Source: Huiozyma naganishii CBS 8797
Taxonomy: Eukaryota > Ascomycota > Saccharomycetes > Saccharomycetales > Saccharomycetaceae
Direction: 5' to 3'
Length of the DNA: 64,000 bases
NCBI RefSeq assembly: GCF_000348985.1
Contig: NC_035926.1
Location: 620,001-684,000, forward strand
A program made the position numbers and the translations under genes. This document shows, piece by piece, positions 1 to 12,634 of the stretch. The notes beneath the pieces were generated by a model. That model had not been told where the DNA came from. It was given only the letters and a program-made list of their open reading frames with translations, and did no database searches. Position 1 is the first letter of the stretch. Every line of letters begins with the position of its first letter.

Positions 1-1083
1 GAGGGTGCTGAGTTGGTGGAGAGTGTTATGGACGTGATTCGCAGGGAGGCGGAAGGGTGTGACTCGCTGCAGGGGTTCCAGATCACGCACTCGCTCGGTG
101 GTGGGACCGGGTCAGGAATGGGTACACTCCTCATCTCCAGGATCAGGGAGGAGTTCCCGGACAGGATGATGGCCACTTTTTCCGTGCTACCATCGCCAAA
201 GACGTCCGATACAGTCGTCGAACCGTACAACGCAACTTTGTCCGTGCACCAACTGGTAGAACACTCGGATGAGACTTTCTGCATAGATAACGAGGCGCTA
301 TACGATATCTGCCAGAGAACTTTGAAACTGAATCAACCATCGTATGGGGACCTCAACAATCTCGTCTCGAGCGTCATGTCCGGTGTTACAACCTCGCTCC
401 GTTTCCCAGGGCAATTGAACTCAGATCTAAGGAAACTAGCCGTCAACTTGGTGCCCTTCCCAAGACTGCACTTCTTCATGTGCGGGTACGCTCCATTGAC
501 CGCATTGGGGTCCAAACAGTTCCGTTCGCTTACGGTGCCTGAACTGACGCAACAGATGTTCGACGCAAGAAACATGATGGCAGCATCAGACCCAAGAAAG
601 GGCAGGTACTTGACCGTAGCTGCGTTCTTTAGGGGGAACGTCTCCGTGAAGGAGGTCGAGGACGAAATGCACAAAGTACAAACGAGAAACTCAGACTACT
701 TCGTCGAGTGGATCCCCAACAACGTGCAAACTGCCGTTTGCTCCGTTGCTCCAAAGGACCTTGACATGGCAGCAACGTTCGTCGGGAACTCCACAGCGAT
801 CCAGCAACTGTTCAAGCGTGTCGGTGACCAATTCACAGCCATGTTCAACAGAAAGGCTTTCTTGCACTGGTACACTTCAGAAGGTATGGAGGAAATGGAA
901 TTCTCGGAGGCTCAGTCAAACATGAATGATCTAGTGAACGAGTACCAACAGTACCAGGAAGCTACTGTGGACGATGAGGAGGACATGGACGCACTAGAGT
1001 ACGAGGAACAACACACACAGCAGGCTGACACCACTCAACACCATGAAACTGCAGAACAACCAATGCAAGAAGAATTCGCTTAA
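1..1083 (+). CDS. TUB2: beta-tubulin, 5'-truncated by window edge
   Basis: Beta subunit of the alpha/beta-tubulin dimer that polymerises into spindle and cytoplasmic microtubules. The frame is open from base 1 (Glu-Gly-Ala-Glu) and ends at TAA, leaving about 360 codons; by comparison with the 457-residue S. cerevisiae protein about 107 N-terminal codons lie outside the window. The glycine-rich nucleotide-binding motif GGGTGSG is encoded near bases 100-120, and the body is nearly identical to fungal beta-tubulins. The C-terminus is the usual acidic tail, here also rich in Gln and His and ending in EEFA. RPO41 lies downstream on the same strand, as in S. cerevisiae, but two small minus-strand genes intervene. 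The identification is certain; only the start is missing. Confidence 0.98.
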   Translation, partial: EGAELVESVMDVIRREAEGCDSLQGFQITHSLGGGTGSGMGTLLISRIREEFPDRMMATFSVLPSPKTSDTVVEPYNATLSVHQLVEHSDETFCIDNEALYDICQRTLKLNQPSYGDLNNLVSSVMSGVTTSLRFPGQLNSDLRKLAVNLVPFPRLHFFMCGYAPLTALGSKQFRSLTVPELTQQMFDARNMMAASDPRKGRYLTVAAFFRGNVSVKEVEDEMHKVQTRNSDYFVEWIPNNVQTAVCSVAPKDLDMAATFVGNSTAIQQLFKRVGDQFTAMFNRKAFLHWYTSEGMEEMEFSEAQSNMNDLVNEYQQYQEATVDDEEDMDALEYEEQHTQQADTTQHHETAEQPMQEEFA

Positions 1084-1386
1084 TCTGACATCGCTTTATC
1101 CCCCCCTCCTCAAATTGAGGAAAAAAGCCAAAGGAACGAGAAGAACATGAGGGTGGAAAACGTTCTTCTTTTACTTCCAAAATCAACAACAACGACATAC
1201 AACTATATGCATGTGTATATACGTACCGGTCCTTTTTGTTTGTTATTTTATACTTCACCACCTTTCCATACCTTCTACCCTTGCGGAGCTCTCTAAAGAA
1301 ATATTAATAAGTTTGCAACAATATATACTCTTATTAATCTGATTGTAATGCAATACGCCAGAAGTGAGATGCGGCACTGACCGATG
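1084..1386. other. convergent 3' intergenic region
   Basis: Short A/T-rich space between the TUB2 stop and the stop of the minus-strand gene at 1387-1770. It holds a pyrimidine run (C7 near 1100) and several TATATA-like stretches compatible with yeast 3'-end processing signals. No gene is seen. Confidence 0.5.
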
Positions 1387-1770
1387 TCAACAGTACATTC
1401 TTTCGTATGAGAAGAATGCAACGATGGCTACATCAGAGGTGATACACGCTATGATAATTCCCAACAGGGACAAATTGCAACCGCTCGACTCGCCTTCCAC
1501 CCCCCAATCCGACGTCTCGTAAAAATGTATACGGAGATATATAAAACAGAACACTTGAAGGATATGCACGGCACCGTAGTACGTCCAGGGATGTTGAGTG
1601 CCTCGGAACACGAATGCCAAAAGGAAAATCACAAGGTCGTTAAAGTAGGCACAACAAATGGAAAACGTGTACAAGTTGTCCGGAGGGGCGTTCGCACAGG
1701 CATCGCTCCTTGAGTAGTCTTGTTTCTCTATATCCATATTATCTAGGGTGCTTGAACTGGGGGAAGCCAT
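1387..1770 (-). CDS. small multi-pass membrane protein, family unknown
   Basis: A 127-residue protein I do not recognise. The open frame extends to a GTG at 1806, but the first ATG, at 1770, is taken as the start. There is a polar, Asp/Ser-rich N-terminus of about 34 residues, then three hydrophobic segments (about residues 35-55, 63-82 and 100-121). The third contains an aspartate (D113) in the pattern D-x-[AS]-I-[VI]. No signal peptide is obvious. The next gene upstream on the same strand (2003-2446) has the same length class, the same three-segment topology and a matching Asp in its third segment, so the two may be an old tandem duplication. No S. cerevisiae gene that I know sits between TUB2 and RPO41 in this form. 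Real coding status is likely but unproven. Confidence 0.55.
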   Translation of the reverse strand: MASPSSSTLDNMDIEKQDYSRSDACANAPPDNLYTFSICCAYFNDLVIFLLAFVFRGTQHPWTYYGAVHILQVFCFIYLRIHFYETSDWGVEGESSGCNLSLLGIIIACITSDVAIVAFFSYERMYC

Positions 1771-2002
1771 GGCGTAGTCAATCCCGAGTGTTGATGTTCC
1801 GCTCACTAGTGAGCACTACCAACTGGAACCCACTTTTGATATTTCAAATTGTAAAAGGCAAAACACAAACACACAGATATTGTAGCAACGATATTCCCAC
1901 CGTCAAAATATACGTGGCAACTTGAAACACACAGCATTGGATTTAGTTTTATAGATATATATGTATAGTAGCAGTAGTAGTACGGAAGAAATGGGCGGTT
2001 CC

Positions 2003-2446
2003 TTACTTAGCCGCCCTTGAGCAAACTGTTGAACCAAACTTGAGATCGACTAAGAAAACAGATATAATTGAGCAATCCACCAAGAAGAGAAAGGTAATAA
2101 CAAGTAGTTCTATCTTCTGATACCGTTCCACCAGTGTTACATGTCTGCAAACTGCGTGAGTGAAAATAAGCAGCACATACATCAGCTCTATAACTATGCA
2201 CGCAAGGGGCACACAACTGTAGAAACTCTGAAAGCTCGTGCTTTCAAAGTCATATGAGGACACACACGTTGCTAAACAGTTGAAGATAAATCCACCCACA
2301 CTACAGAAAAAGAATTGATCGAATGGATGTTTCCTTGTCCCACTTGCAACTTGCTCCTCCGCACTCCCTTTTCTTTCTAAACCAATATTACAAAGTGTTT
2401 CTGAGTCTGTATCGGTAAGCTCAACATCTTCACTCTTTTCCAACAT
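2003..2446 (-). CDS. small multi-pass membrane protein, possible paralog of the adjacent gene
   Basis: A 147-residue protein I do not recognise. The frame opens at a TTG (2458); the first ATG is at 2446. Residues 1-43 are polar and acidic, followed by hydrophobic segments at about 44-62, 76-99 and 112-134 and a short tail with Cys and basic residues. The third segment carries an aspartate (D124) followed by C-S-I-I, resembling D-V-A-I-V in the neighbouring product. The 232-bp gap to the downstream gene is enough for a separate promoter. It shares a 629-bp divergent upstream region with RPO41. Function and localisation cannot be inferred beyond a membrane protein. Confidence 0.55.
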   Translation of the reverse strand: MLEKSEDVELTDTDSETLCNIGLERKGSAEEQVASGTRKHPFDQFFFCSVGGFIFNCLATCVSSYDFESTSFQSFYSCVPLACIVIELMYVLLIFTHAVCRHVTLVERYQKIELLVITFLFLVDCSIISVFLVDLKFGSTVCSRAAK

Positions 2447-3075
2447 TCTGTATGGCAAATTGGATAGCTTTACGCAGTCACAAACCCTTAGTTAGAGGAC
2501 ACCACCTCCAAAATGTAACACTTTTTTCTATCTCATTAGTTCAAAAGGAATTACAAAACACAGGATAAAAATAACGCAAATCGCAACAATTCAAAGGTGT
2601 TTGAGGTAAAACCAACATTGACTAACTCGTGTAGCTACAGACCAGAACAAATATGTTAATGATGACACTGGGTTACTTCCGCTATCCATGAACTTTGTCA
2701 ATGTGTTCACAGTGCGATGGCACCGTGCCCTGTCTCGCCAAACTTTCTTGCAAAAAGTCAGGTTGATGGGAAGGCTAATCCAAATAAAATATCAAAACAG
2801 AACCTCAAGAGACTCACTCCCCATATACACAACCAAATGATCATTGCAACGGTCGGCCCCGAGTTGAAGATTTACTGCCCAAGCAATCGTCATTTCCCCA
2901 AAGGGGTAATGAATCATGAGTCAAAGGTTTTCTGGAGTTTCTTTTTTCTTCTTCATTTTTTTTCACGTGATTTTTTTCCATTTTTTTTTTCTTGAGTTGG
3001 AACGCTTAGATGACCGGACAGATTCCCAGAGTGACAGTTGGCATCGCAGAAGGGCAAGAACAGTGACGCGGAGAT
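2447..3075. promoter_or_regulatory. divergent intergenic region upstream of RPO41
   Basis: Space between the minus-strand membrane-protein gene and RPO41. It contains a long T-rich block (about 2938-2995) interrupted by a CACGTG E-box at 2964-2969, a Cbf1/Pho4-type core. Poly(dT) next to an E-box is a typical nucleosome-depleted yeast promoter arrangement. No ORF with an ATG and recognisable content is present. Confidence 0.5.
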
Positions 3076-6000
3076 ATGTTGCGACCCCTCGCCAGGAAGA
3101 GGCCACTGAGTATAGTGCGAGGCAGGTATGGGCATGTGTTTTTTAACACTTTTACCAAAGTTTCTGCTAACCTGGTCTCAGAACAGGGTACTGGGACTAC
3201 TGCTGGCAGGCCATTGCAGCCGATATTTCTAGATGGCAGGTTCAATGGGCCGCAAACAACGCCAACGGATCCGTTTACTGGATCGCATGCTGCTGCTGTT
3301 GTGAGCATGACAGAGAAGCGGGATGTCATGCAACTGTGGTCGCTTCTGGAGGCGTGTCTTCAAACCAACAATAAAGTGCGTGCCCTGTCGATCTTGAAGT
3401 CTCTATACGAGATAAAATCGCATCGTGCTGCGTTTATTGACGATTACAACTTCTACTTTAATGCTGTGTGTGCCGATGCACGAAGCCTGGGTGAACTGGA
3501 GAGAATGTTAGAAGAGCAACTGAATGCCCAGTTTACAGACGTTACGTACAACGACAAGACTTTGGCTATCATGGTGCATCATGCGATACGGCTGGGTGAT
3601 ACAGTGCCGAACCTCAAAATACATCTGGAAACATACTTCCGGATGAGCGAGCATGGTGTGAAAAGCGTCTGCTCATACGCTGATGTGCTGACCATCTCTG
3701 ATTACTCTGCACTGCTAAATAAGTACAGGACCATTAGGGACAGAGACATACCGGGCACAATCAGGAAACTGGTTACCTCTCAACAGATGTCCACAGGGGA
3801 AACTTTGCTTCCGCAAGTAACGGACGTACCTGAAAAGGATGTTTTGGACAAACCAGCCACCTTGGACAAGGACGCTACTGTACTCAAAGATGTAGACACA
3901 GTTGGTATGAAGGTGGTGAAGCATACTCTTTTGGGCCTGTCCCTGACGAAGGAACAACAGTCGAAAATCGCGAACCTCTCCTTTGAAGACACTAAAAATA
4001 TTATGAACTTTGATGAGGCAAAATCAATCGATTTTTTCCAAATTTACCAATCACTTCAAAACGATGTCGAGAGGACTCAGTTTGAATCCGCAATTAATGA
4101 ATTCAACCAAGACCGTCAAAGAGCTCTGGAACTTCGTGCAACCGATGCAGCGAAGGAACGCTGGAAGCACGATTTTGAAGATGCCAAACAGAGAGGTGAC
4201 TTGGCGATACAGAAGTCGCTTAACGCAAAGTTGTGGAAATGGTACAGCGGAATGCTGCCTATATTGAAAAAGGAGATAGAACTATGTCGTCAAATGCAGG
4301 CGACTGCGGCAAAGGGTCATTCCACGAGGGCAGAGTACGCTCCATATCTTACATTGGTAACGCCGGAAAAGATGTGCGTAATCACCATTCTAGAGATCCT
4401 AAAGCTTAACTCTACGGGCGGGATTACTGAAGGCATGAGAACCGCCAGAGCCGTGATATCTGTAGGCCAGGCAGTAGAGATGGAGTTTAGGTCCGAACAA
4501 CTGCTAAAGAACGAGTCACGCATGTTCAAAGAGGTGAATAAAAAGTCAAACACTTTCAAGAAGATAGTGAGAAGTGCCAAATCCGCATTCAGGGCTATGG
4601 AAATTGAAAAACAAAAGTTACTTTGGCCACAAGCCATCCGTGCCAAAGTTGGGTCTATTTTGGTATCCATGTTAATTCGTATTGCAGATGTTACCGTTGA
4701 GGGTACAGACCCAATCACCAAAGAAAAAGTATACGGTAAGACCCCTGCATTCTCTCACAGTTACCAGTACCACAACGGTGTGAAGTTGGGGATTGTAAAG
4801 ATCCACAAATCATTAATAAATCAGCTAAATGGTGAAAGGCTGGTCGCTTCTGTACAACCACAACTACTTCCGATGTTAGTGAAGCCACGTGAGTGGAAGA
4901 ATTGGAAGTCAGGTGGGTACTTTTACAGTCAATCCACCTTAGTAAGGTCAAGGGATTGTCCAGAACAACTAGCATATCTTGAGGCGGCATCAAATTCCAA
5001 TGCAATCGACAAAGTTTACGACGGACTGAACGTTTTAGGGAACACAGCTTGGACTGTGAATAGAAATATATTCAATGTCGTGTCAAAGGTGTGGAATGAG
5101 GGGAAACCGTTTTTGGAGATTCCGGGAACGCAAGAAATTTTAGAGCTGCTACCACCACCACCGAAGGGTTCGGATCCTGCTGTCATCAACGAATGGCGAA
5201 CCAAAAACAGATACTTGTCCAATGAATATTCTGCTAACCGGTCAATGAGATGCGACTTGAACTATAAATTGGAAATTGCAAGGGCTTTTCTTGGTGAAAA
5301 GTTTTACTTCCCGCATAACGTGGATTTCAGAGGCCGCGCATACCCACTGTCCCCTCATTTCAACCATTTGGGGAATGATATGAGTCGTGGCCTGTTAATA
5401 TTTTGGAAGGGTAAAAAGCTTGGATCTCTTGGATTGAAATGGCTGAAAGTACATTTATCCAATCTCTACGGTGTAGATAAAGTGTCGCTCGATGATAGAG
5501 TCGCGTTTATTGAGTCACAACTAGATGAGGTCAAGGACTCGGCAGAGGACCCCTTGAACGGTCGTGGCTGGTGGAAGAAGGCCGACAAACCGTGGCAGGC
5601 GTTGGCGACTTGCATGGAACTGAATGAAGCGTTGAAGCTAGACAACCCTGAAGATTTTGTCTCGCATCAGCCTGTGCACCAGGATGGGACTTGTAATGGA
5701 CTACAGCATTATGCCGCCCTTGGTGGTGACATGGAAGGTGCCGAGCAAGTCAATTTGATCCCTGGTGCCATGCCCAAGGATGTTTACTCGCATGTTGCCA
5801 ACATTGTTAGAAGCAGGCTACAGGTGTTGGTAGAGCAGGAGAACGATCCGATGGCCAAGTTCCTTGTGGACAAACTAAACCGTAAAGTTGTGAAGCAGAC
5901 CGTGATGACGCATGTCTATGGTGTCACACTGGTAGGTGCAACTTTGCAAATTGATAAACAGATCGGTGATTACTTCAGCGACCACAGGGAGTCCCTTAAG

Positions 6001-6906
6001 TACTCCAAGTATTTGGCGAAGCATGTATTTGCTGCCATCAGAGAGTCCTTTAAAGGTGCTCATTTGATACAAGATTGGCTTGGTGAGTGTTGTAAAAGAA
6101 TTTCAAAATCCGTTAGGTTGGATGTGGACGAGAAATCGTTCAAGAATGGGGACAAATTAGATTTCATGACTTCTATCATCTGGACTACTCCGCTTGGTTT
6201 ACCGATCGTCCAGCCATACCGTGAAGTAAGCAAGAAACAAGTTGACACAAACTTACAGACTGTCTTTATAAGTGACCCCTTTGCTGTCAATCAAATCAAT
6301 GCGAGGAGACAGAAGGCCGGGTTCCCACCCAATTTCATCCATTCATTAGATGCGTCGCATATGCTGTTATCCGCGAGCAAATGTGCGGAAGAGGGGCTTG
6401 ATTTTGCCTCTGTGCATGATTCGTACTGGACACACGCTTGCGATGTGGAGAAAATGAACAAGCATATAAGGAATGAGTTTGTGACTCTACACGAAGTCGA
6501 TCTGATTGAGAGGTTAAAGGAGGAATTTGATGAGAGGTACAGGAATTACGTTCAAATATTGAAAATTTTGAAGCATTCACCTCTTGGGAAACAGATTTTG
6601 CAATTAAGAGCAGATTTGACAAAAAAGTTGGGGAGACCCGCCACACTTGCCGATGAGATATACGTGGAGAAGAAGAGACAAATGCTACTACAATCCGAGT
6701 CTCAGGAGGAGCAAGCTGCTGGGAGACAGATGGTAACGACGATCTCTGTTGCTGAAACGTGCCCTGATCTGGATTTAGAGGAAGGTACACCTATCCCTGA
6801 AAAGACTTCGATATTAATCCTGGTACCCTTGAAGTTGCCCAGCATCCCACCAAAGGACAATTTCGATGTACACGAGGTTAAAAACAGCACGTACTTCTTC
6901 TCATGA
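3076..6906 (+). CDS. RPO41: mitochondrial DNA-directed RNA polymerase
   Basis: Single-subunit, phage T7-like RNA polymerase that transcribes mitochondrial DNA and primes its replication, working with the Mtf1 initiation factor. 1276 residues (S. cerevisiae 1351). The start is ATG 3076, which gives a basic Arg-rich N-terminus typical of a matrix-targeting presequence. The polymerase core shows motif A HQDGTCNG with catalytic Asp870, the motif B lysine region around K940 ([14 protein letters not shown]), and motif C SVHDSYW with catalytic Asp1115; all catalytic residues expected of the family are intact. The N-terminal third (roughly residues 60-400) is the less conserved extension with helical repeats. 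The protein ends in YFFS, keeping an aromatic C-terminus of the kind that contributes to the active site in T7-like enzymes. It converges on MOB2 with an 83-bp gap. Confidence 0.97.
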   Translation: MLRPLARKRPLSIVRGRYGHVFFNTFTKVSANLVSEQGTGTTAGRPLQPIFLDGRFNGPQTTPTDPFTGSHAAAVVSMTEKRDVMQLWSLLEACLQTNNKVRALSILKSLYEIKSHRAAFIDDYNFYFNAVCADARSLGELERMLEEQLNAQFTDVTYNDKTLAIMVHHAIRLGDTVPNLKIHLETYFRMSEHGVKSVCSYADVLTISDYSALLNKYRTIRDRDIPGTIRKLVTSQQMSTGETLLPQVTDVPEKDVLDKPATLDKDATVLKDVDTVGMKVVKHTLLGLSLTKEQQSKIANLSFEDTKNIMNFDEAKSIDFFQIYQSLQNDVERTQFESAINEFNQDRQRALELRATDAAKERWKHDFEDAKQRGDLAIQKSLNAKLWKWYSGMLPILKKEIELCRQMQATAAKGHSTRAEYAPYLTLVTPEKMCVITILEILKLNSTGGITEGMRTARAVISVGQAVEMEFRSEQLLKNESRMFKEVNKKSNTFKKIVRSAKSAFRAMEIEKQKLLWPQAIRAKVGSILVSMLIRIADVTVEGTDPITKEKVYGKTPAFSHSYQYHNGVKLGIVKIHKSLINQLNGERLVASVQPQLLPMLVKPREWKNWKSGGYFYSQSTLVRSRDCPEQLAYLEAASNSNAIDKVYDGLNVLGNTAWTVNRNIFNVVSKVWNEGKPFLEIPGTQEILELLPPPPKGSDPAVINEWRTKNRYLSNEYSANRSMRCDLNYKLEIARAFLGEKFYFPHNVDFRGRAYPLSPHFNHLGNDMSRGLLIFWKGKKLGSLGLKWLKVHLSNLYGVDKVSLDDRVAFIESQLDEVKDSAEDPLNGRGWWKKADKPWQALATCMELNEALKLDNPEDFVSHQPVHQDGTCNGLQHYAALGGDMEGAEQVNLIPGAMPKDVYSHVANIVRSRLQVLVEQENDPMAKFLVDKLNRKVVKQTVMTHVYGVTLVGATLQIDKQIGDYFSDHRESLKYSKYLAKHVFAAIRESFKGAHLIQDWLGECCKRISKSVRLDVDEKSFKNGDKLDFMTSIIWTTPLGLPIVQPYREVSKKQVDTNLQTVFISDPFAVNQINARRQKAGFPPNFIHSLDASHMLLSASKCAEEGLDFASVHDSYWTHACDVEKMNKHIRNEFVTLHEVDLIERLKEEFDERYRNYVQILKILKHSPLGKQILQLRADLTKKLGRPATLADEIYVEKKRQMLLQSESQEEQAAGRQMVTTISVAETCPDLDLEEGTPIPEKTSILILVPLKLPSIPPKDNFDVHEVKNSTYFFS

Positions 6907-6989
6907 TTCTCATGTATCGTCTATTATATAATTCTGTAAATAATAATAACCAATAATTATAAATTCTTTTCGTATGTGACCTCTTTTTC

Positions 6990-7826
6990 CTAGATGATCT
7001 TACCTTGAGCTTCGAAACTTTCGATTAGTGGCAGCAATGGGATCATTTCCTTCCTCTCTATGATGCTGAACTCCTTTGAGAAGCTGACAAAATGTGCAAA
7101 GAAGGAGTTCCAATGCGCCTCTAGCGAGAGGTGCACGATCTTATCGAAGTGGTGATGGTATATATGAGCGAATATTCTGAACATCTGGATCATTATCCTT
7201 TGCACGTCCCTCAAGAACGCCTGTGGGAACGGTACGGAGTCCTGTGTTGGGAACAATTTCTTGTCTGTCACTTTATTATTGACCCACGTCAATGCGAGGT
7301 CTATATACTGGCTTGCCGGAAGTGACACCTGTCTGTTGTTGGCGTCTAGCCACAGGTAATCCGTGTGCGGCCCCGCGTTCATGGTCGGGTACGCCTCTGG
7401 AGTGACGTACTCGGCGATAACCCCGTAGAACTGGTTCAGATTGGTGAAGAATTCGAACACGTTTAGGGCAACCCACTCACCTGCATCCACGTACTTCGGC
7501 AGCTGCACTATAGTTTTGAAAGACCCCTTGACCAGCGCGGTCCTTACAAACGGTTCACTGAGAAACATAGCCTGTAAAGAGTTTGGTTGTGGGGTGCCGT
7601 TGTGTCTTCTTGGTGACTGCGTCCTTCGCAGGGATATCTTGGATCCACTGTTATGTGAGCTGCTATAGACGTTCCCATTGCGAGTCGGCGACGAGCTATT
7701 GCCAACGGAATTGGCAATCTTGGCAGAATGCGACGGCACGGGCGATGCCATGCTTGTAACTACAGCATCTGGCTGCTTATTTTTCTTGGAGTTTCTACCA
7801 AAACCTTTGAAGTTAAAGAAGGACAT
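6990..7826 (-). CDS. MOB2: Mob2, activator of the NDR/LATS kinase Cbk1
   Basis: Mob1/phocein-family coactivator that binds the N-terminal region of Cbk1 kinase in the RAM network controlling polarised growth and daughter-specific Ace2 activity. 278 residues (S. cerevisiae 287). It starts at ATG 7826; the first residues MSFFNFKGFGRNSKKNK match the family start closely and no intron is needed. Residues 20-85 are a low-complexity Ser/Asn-rich segment; the Mob fold occupies about 85-278 with the His-rich helix HIYHHHFDKI near the C-terminal end. It is convergent with RPO41 as in S. cerevisiae, but the RPL22 gene that lies between them there is absent here. Confidence 0.95.
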   Translation of the reverse strand: MSFFNFKGFGRNSKKNKQPDAVVTSMASPVPSHSAKIANSVGNSSSPTRNGNVYSSSHNSGSKISLRRTQSPRRHNGTPQPNSLQAMFLSEPFVRTALVKGSFKTIVQLPKYVDAGEWVALNVFEFFTNLNQFYGVIAEYVTPEAYPTMNAGPHTDYLWLDANNRQVSLPASQYIDLALTWVNNKVTDKKLFPTQDSVPFPQAFLRDVQRIMIQMFRIFAHIYHHHFDKIVHLSLEAHWNSFFAHFVSFSKEFSIIERKEMIPLLPLIESFEAQGKII

Positions 7827-9676
<1,850 letters not shown>

Positions 9677-10191
9677 ACTGTACCCATACGGTTTATTTAT
9701 ACTGGAATGTTATGATATAAAAAAAGTACATACTTGCTACATAGAAAGTTAAATGGATAATAGAGTTTTATTTTCTTGCAGAGACACGACAAACGCCTAT
9801 ATTACAGTATATAAATACTCGGAATCCTAAATAATAAAAATGTGAGAATAAATTGGGAACTCCATTTGGGAATGGACTCATGACCCGTTAACCTATCTAA
9901 TACAGTGCTGTGAAATATTATAAACCCGACATGTGAGTATACGAACTCGAGACATGCGGATGTCCCGTTATCCGGAACATATATAAATCCCAAGGTAGCT
10001 GCACCGACATCTTTCAAGACCGTCTCTAAATCCAGGACCCAACTAAGGAACCAGTTTTAGACAAGCAAGCACAACTGATATAACTAAATACTTACATATA
10101 CGGCGTAAATACACAATATCAGAGTCCTTACACAGTTCAATTAATCGTAACCGACTTTAGCTCTTACAAAAAATGTTTTCAAAAATGTTCA
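9677..10191. other. convergent intergenic region, no gene recognised
   Basis: 515 bp between the THI4 and beta-mannosyltransferase stops. A/T-rich with two [13 protein letters not shown] stretches (near 9809 and 9980). A 71-codon minus-strand frame (9802-10017) starts with TTG and has no recognisable content. A decayed solo LTR was considered, but I could not find paired TG...CA ends with a target duplication. Confidence 0.35.
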
Positions 10192-12051
10192 TTACCTTTT
10201 TGGTTCTTTGTGACCAAGACCGTAAATAGAACAGAACCTCAAAGCACTTTCAGCAACGTCTTTGAACATCTGTTCTAACAGTACAGTGGTGTTCGAGGTA
10301 CTAGCATCCCCCTGGTGATTGTTACGGTCCTTCGCGTAGATACCAAGGACATAATTGAGAACACCACGAACCGTGACGAACCTCGAAACCGCATCCGCCT
10401 CACTGAACGTGAGAGTCATGTAATCGTCAAAACTCTTGGTTTGAGGGTCCTGCGACACGATTTCCCAACTAGTGATACCGTTGGGGCTCAACACGTTCAA
10501 ACCACCACACAGATGCGACTTTAAGTCCCACGATAATGGCTCCGTACCGAAGTCAACGTTGGGTGCAATCATGTCAATCTTGTACTCGCCCGCAGTCTCC
10601 ACCATGACGGCAAGTGCAGCCCGATAGAACCTAGAACCACACCCACAGTTCTCAACGTTAGTCTTCGCCATGGCAACCCAAATGTTGCGATTCGCGACTC
10701 CAGGTAAAACGGCCGGTAGAGACACAAACTGTGTACCACCCCTAATGGCCGTGAACTTTTTGTTCGCCCTTTCACCCCCAGTTTCAGTGCCCTTGTAAGT
10801 CACGTTACACATCCCGTCGAATAACGAACATTTGAGGATCTCTAACGGTTCGAAAGAATAGACGAAATGAATGGACCCGGGAGAGTCTGGATTGGACTCA
10901 GAGACATCCTCCTCGTGGAAAAATGCTGACCAATTCTTCTCAACGCTTCTTAGATCATGGTTTTCAATATCAAATTGAACCATAGGGTTGAATTTACGAT
11001 GCGGCTGGAACGCGTAAAACTTTCTGTTCACACGAGACTCCATGTTGAAAACGATGACGGGCTCTTCGTGACCCCGAGTCTTCTTCAAGACGATCCTAGG
11101 ATCCTCGGGACCGTTCCAATTGTCGTGGATGACAAAGGGGATCTCCATGACAGATGGGTACCTGACAGAGTACTTGTCCAAGATTTTATCAATCCTCTCC
11201 TCAATTTTCGAGTTTTTCTTCTGAGCACTCTTCATACACGTGTCGTACACGCTTTTCTCCTCGTTGATCTTATCGTCACACGAATTCATCTCAATTTTGT
11301 CTTGCAACTCGACCAACTTCTCCTCCACCTCCGCAGGGACATCTACATCTTCGTAGGGCACTCTGAAATCTTGCAATTCCTTCCAGTTTCTATCAAATGC
11401 TTGCCCATAGATCAACGAAATGTATGGCGCATTCCTAATACTCTGCTTCGAGTAGAATGTCCTTGTGTACACAAGGTACACTTGTTCCCTCTCCAACCAC
11501 ACCGCAACAGTGCCAAATGCAAACCACCGCTTCTGTATCTTTTCATCATCCCAGTCCTTCTCGTCTGATTGCTTCAGCAACGTCCCCAATGGAGATTGCC
11601 GGTCCAAAACGGCCTCTCTGACTTTCAAAACGTCTACGTCAATATTGTAGTCCCAAATGTAATAATCCAGCACGTTGACGTACTTAGAGAACAAGGAAGA
11701 ATCGTCGACAAAATCCAGCGGCAATGACATGTACCCCTCCACGTTTTTTTTCGAGAAGTGTTTCTCGGTAAGCGACGCATCGAACCCATTCCGCGTCAGG
11801 TTCTGCCCCTTGAGTTCCTTCGAGATATCAACGCTCAGCAGATCTGAATATTGGGGCAACTGCTTCCTGTTTACCCGCGGAGCAAAACCTTTCAGCGTGT
11901 CACCGTTCATCTGGCCCACGTGAATAAGAATAATGCAACATATCACAGATACGGCCAGCAGAAGCCTCCTATCGGAGATAAGTTTTACCAGCGGCAGCCT
12001 CGCACTGACGGCCCTCACCCACATTAACAGATATCGCACGTTGTTGCGCAT
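10192..12051 (-). CDS. putative beta-mannosyltransferase (BMT/WRY family, GT91)
   Basis: Golgi type II membrane enzyme predicted to add beta-1,2-linked mannose to cell-wall mannan or related glycoconjugates. 619 residues from ATG 12051 (the frame opens at a GTG at 12063). A basic N-terminus is followed by one signal-anchor segment (about residues 29-46, LLLAVSVICCIILIHVG) and a lumenal domain. The motif NGPEDPRIV, with PEDPR at residues 315-319, and the Cys/Gly-rich stretch WVAMAKTNVENCGCG near residue 470 are characteristic of the Candida albicans Bmt and Candida glabrata families. Potential N-glycosylation sites occur in the lumenal part. S. cerevisiae has no member. It sits next to an MNN1-family gene on the same strand, giving a two-gene mannan outer-chain cluster. 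Family assignment is strong; linkage specificity is inference. Confidence 0.85.
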   Translation of the reverse strand: MRNNVRYLLMWVRAVSARLPLVKLISDRRLLLAVSVICCIILIHVGQMNGDTLKGFAPRVNRKQLPQYSDLLSVDISKELKGQNLTRNGFDASLTEKHFSKKNVEGYMSLPLDFVDDSSLFSKYVNVLDYYIWDYNIDVDVLKVREAVLDRQSPLGTLLKQSDEKDWDDEKIQKRWFAFGTVAVWLEREQVYLVYTRTFYSKQSIRNAPYISLIYGQAFDRNWKELQDFRVPYEDVDVPAEVEEKLVELQDKIEMNSCDDKINEEKSVYDTCMKSAQKKNSKIEERIDKILDKYSVRYPSVMEIPFVIHDNWNGPEDPRIVLKKTRGHEEPVIVFNMESRVNRKFYAFQPHRKFNPMVQFDIENHDLRSVEKNWSAFFHEEDVSESNPDSPGSIHFVYSFEPLEILKCSLFDGMCNVTYKGTETGGERANKKFTAIRGGTQFVSLPAVLPGVANRNIWVAMAKTNVENCGCGSRFYRAALAVMVETAGEYKIDMIAPNVDFGTEPLSWDLKSHLCGGLNVLSPNGITSWEIVSQDPQTKSFDDYMTLTFSEADAVSRFVTVRGVLNYVLGIYAKDRNNHQGDASTSNTTVLLEQMFKDVAESALRFCSIYGLGHKEPKR

Positions 12052-12634
12052 ACTTTGCCCCACGTTGGCTGCTGTGTTCAGCGTTCTTGGAGCTCTGCCT
12101 TTCTGTATGAGTTTGCCGGACTCTCGGAATCTTGGACAGGTTCATTAAATCATCCAAATTTTGCAGCAGCGAAAAAAAAAAAAAAAATAAAATTTCAGGA
12201 AAAATTTTCTCAAAAATTCGAAAAAAGAAACGAAAATAAACTGTTTTTGGCCAAAAGAGGAAAGAACGCGTTTCCAAAAGGGTAACTAGATCGTAGATCG
12301 TAACGGCGCTGACGGGACACCGCGATGCAACTGGGCGAACCCTGTGGTTTAACGGCTAATGAAGACTCTGGAGCAAAGGGGTATGCTTGCTGTAGTGTCG
12401 TGGTGGTTTGGCAAACTTCTCTACGTGTTGATATATTGTTTTTGGAGTTCGTTCGAATTTTGTCTTGGCGGAATCTAGTTCACATAAAGAGACTAGAACG
12501 TTGTTCGTGTATAAATAAGTTGATGTGTGAGTACAGACACTGCCAGTTTTTGGACTTTGAATAGTATTAGGTGATACAGGATATATATAGGGTGTTTGGT
12601 ATTATTATATTTGTAAAATGTTTGGGGAAGAGTG
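12052..12634. promoter_or_regulatory. promoter region of the beta-mannosyltransferase
   Basis: 583 bp between two minus-strand genes. It holds an A16-17 tract near 12173-12187 followed by A/T-rich sequence with AAATTTC and AAATTTTC runs, typical of a yeast promoter, and then the 3' flank of the MNN1-family gene with a TATATATAG stretch near 12584. No other gene is seen. Confidence 0.45.

Noticed and set aside
9677..10191. Possible solo LTR between THI4 and the beta-mannosyltransferase
   Set aside because: TATA-like stretches and length fit, but no paired TG...CA termini with a 5-bp target duplication could be found.
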